This document shows, in pieces, positions 63,947-64,000 of a DNA stretch of 64,000 bases. The stretch is from Actinomycetales bacterium (GTDB taxonomy: Bacteria; Actinomycetota; Actinomycetes; Actinomycetales; Cellulomonadaceae), in the NCBI GenBank assembly GCA_020444245.1, contig JAHLLI010000009.1, forward strand, positions 62,001 through 126,000, written 5' to 3'. Position 1 is the first letter of the stretch; the number at the start of each line of letters is the position of its first letter. The translations under genes were made by a program, and so were the position numbers. The notes below the pieces were generated by a model. It was not told the DNA's origin, ran no database searches, and saw only the letters and a list, made by a program, of their open reading frames with translations.

Positions 63947-64000
63947 ATGGTCACTCGTCTCTGGCTCGCGTTCGGTTCGGGCTTCCCGCCGAACGACCCG
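63947..64000 (+). CDS. Start of an unidentified gene (cut by window edge)
   Basis: Eighteen codons, MVTRLWLAFGSGFPPNDP. AGGGGGAA lies 9 nt before the ATG, and TACGAT at 63896 is a possible -10. Not the beginning of PurH. Too short to assign. Confidence 0.5.
   Translation, partial: MVTRLWLAFGSGFPPNDP

Noticed and set aside
63947-64000. purH after purN
   Set aside because: The visible start MVTRLWLAF does not resemble PurH, although purH often follows purN.

Overview
The window is very GC-rich (roughly 70% or more by eye), uses many GTG starts, and carries WhiB, BldM-like, GuaB3 and a conserved alr-tsaE-tsaB-rimI-tsaD-groES / guaB-guaB3 / guaA neighbourhood. This points to an actinobacterium. 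Gene content (no sporulation cluster, an FlxA-like protein and a chemoreceptor suggesting motility, fructose PTS, phosphoketolase, SURF1, DUF6350 between sucD and purN) fits Micrococcales, most likely Cellulomonadaceae; the genus is inference. It looks like an ordinary chromosomal core region: I see no insertion sequence, prophage, tRNA, rRNA or CRISPR array.

Layout. 0-6.7 kb: NAD(P)H-hydrate repair, a small-molecule kinase, alanine racemase and the t6A tRNA-modification genes tsaE/tsaB/tsaD with rimI. 6.8-9.5 kb: FlxA-like protein, YbdK ligase and a THUMP-like methyltransferase. 9.5-12.5 kb: groES under a CIRCE element but without groEL, a 32-bp tandem repeat, then WhiB3/WhiD-like, MerR-type and BldM-like regulators. 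12.5-18 kb: guaB, hisN-like, a DEDDh exonuclease, a PfpI-like protein, guaB3 and an unknown gene. 18.3-24.5 kb: a complete fructose PTS locus (DeoR regulator, fruK, EIIA, EIIBC, HPr, enzyme I). 24.5-32 kb: a nitronate monooxygenase-like gene and an xfp-pta-ackA operon making acetyl phosphate, acetyl-CoA and acetate. 32-45 kb: SURF1, an ArsR/SRPBCC/VOC module, a heterodimeric ABC exporter, guaA, twin GGDEF enzymes and a glycosyltransferase. 45-51.5 kb: a small membrane protein behind DosR-like boxes, a LiaF-like/PspC kinase/LuxR regulator envelope-stress system and a chemoreceptor. 51.5-64 kb: PcrA helicase, a TetR/MFS pair, a ClC channel, sucCD, DUF6350, purN.

How it works together. Fructose enters as fructose-1-phosphate and is committed by FruK. 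Phosphoketolase can then divert fructose-6-P or xylulose-5-P to acetyl-P, which Pta and AckA convert to acetyl-CoA or to acetate plus ATP. A DosR-type box sits before xfp and two more sit before the small membrane protein, suggesting an oxygen or redox link whose regulator lies outside the window.

The most general sequence-level result is a repeated promoter grammar. About twenty genes have an NANNNT -10 hexamer whose last base lies exactly 6 or 7 nt before the start codon, the signature of leaderless transcripts. It resolves several starts and exposes a 16-codon leaderless upstream reading frame coupled to the MerR-type gene. Other non-coding structure worth attention: a two-copy 67-bp nested palindrome, an 11-bp-phased CCCTGA operator array between the LiaF-like and kinase genes, sigma28-like promoters before the FlxA-like and chemoreceptor genes, and a concentric palindrome before the nitronate monooxygenase-like gene. 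None of these is proven; all come from reading the sequence without searches.
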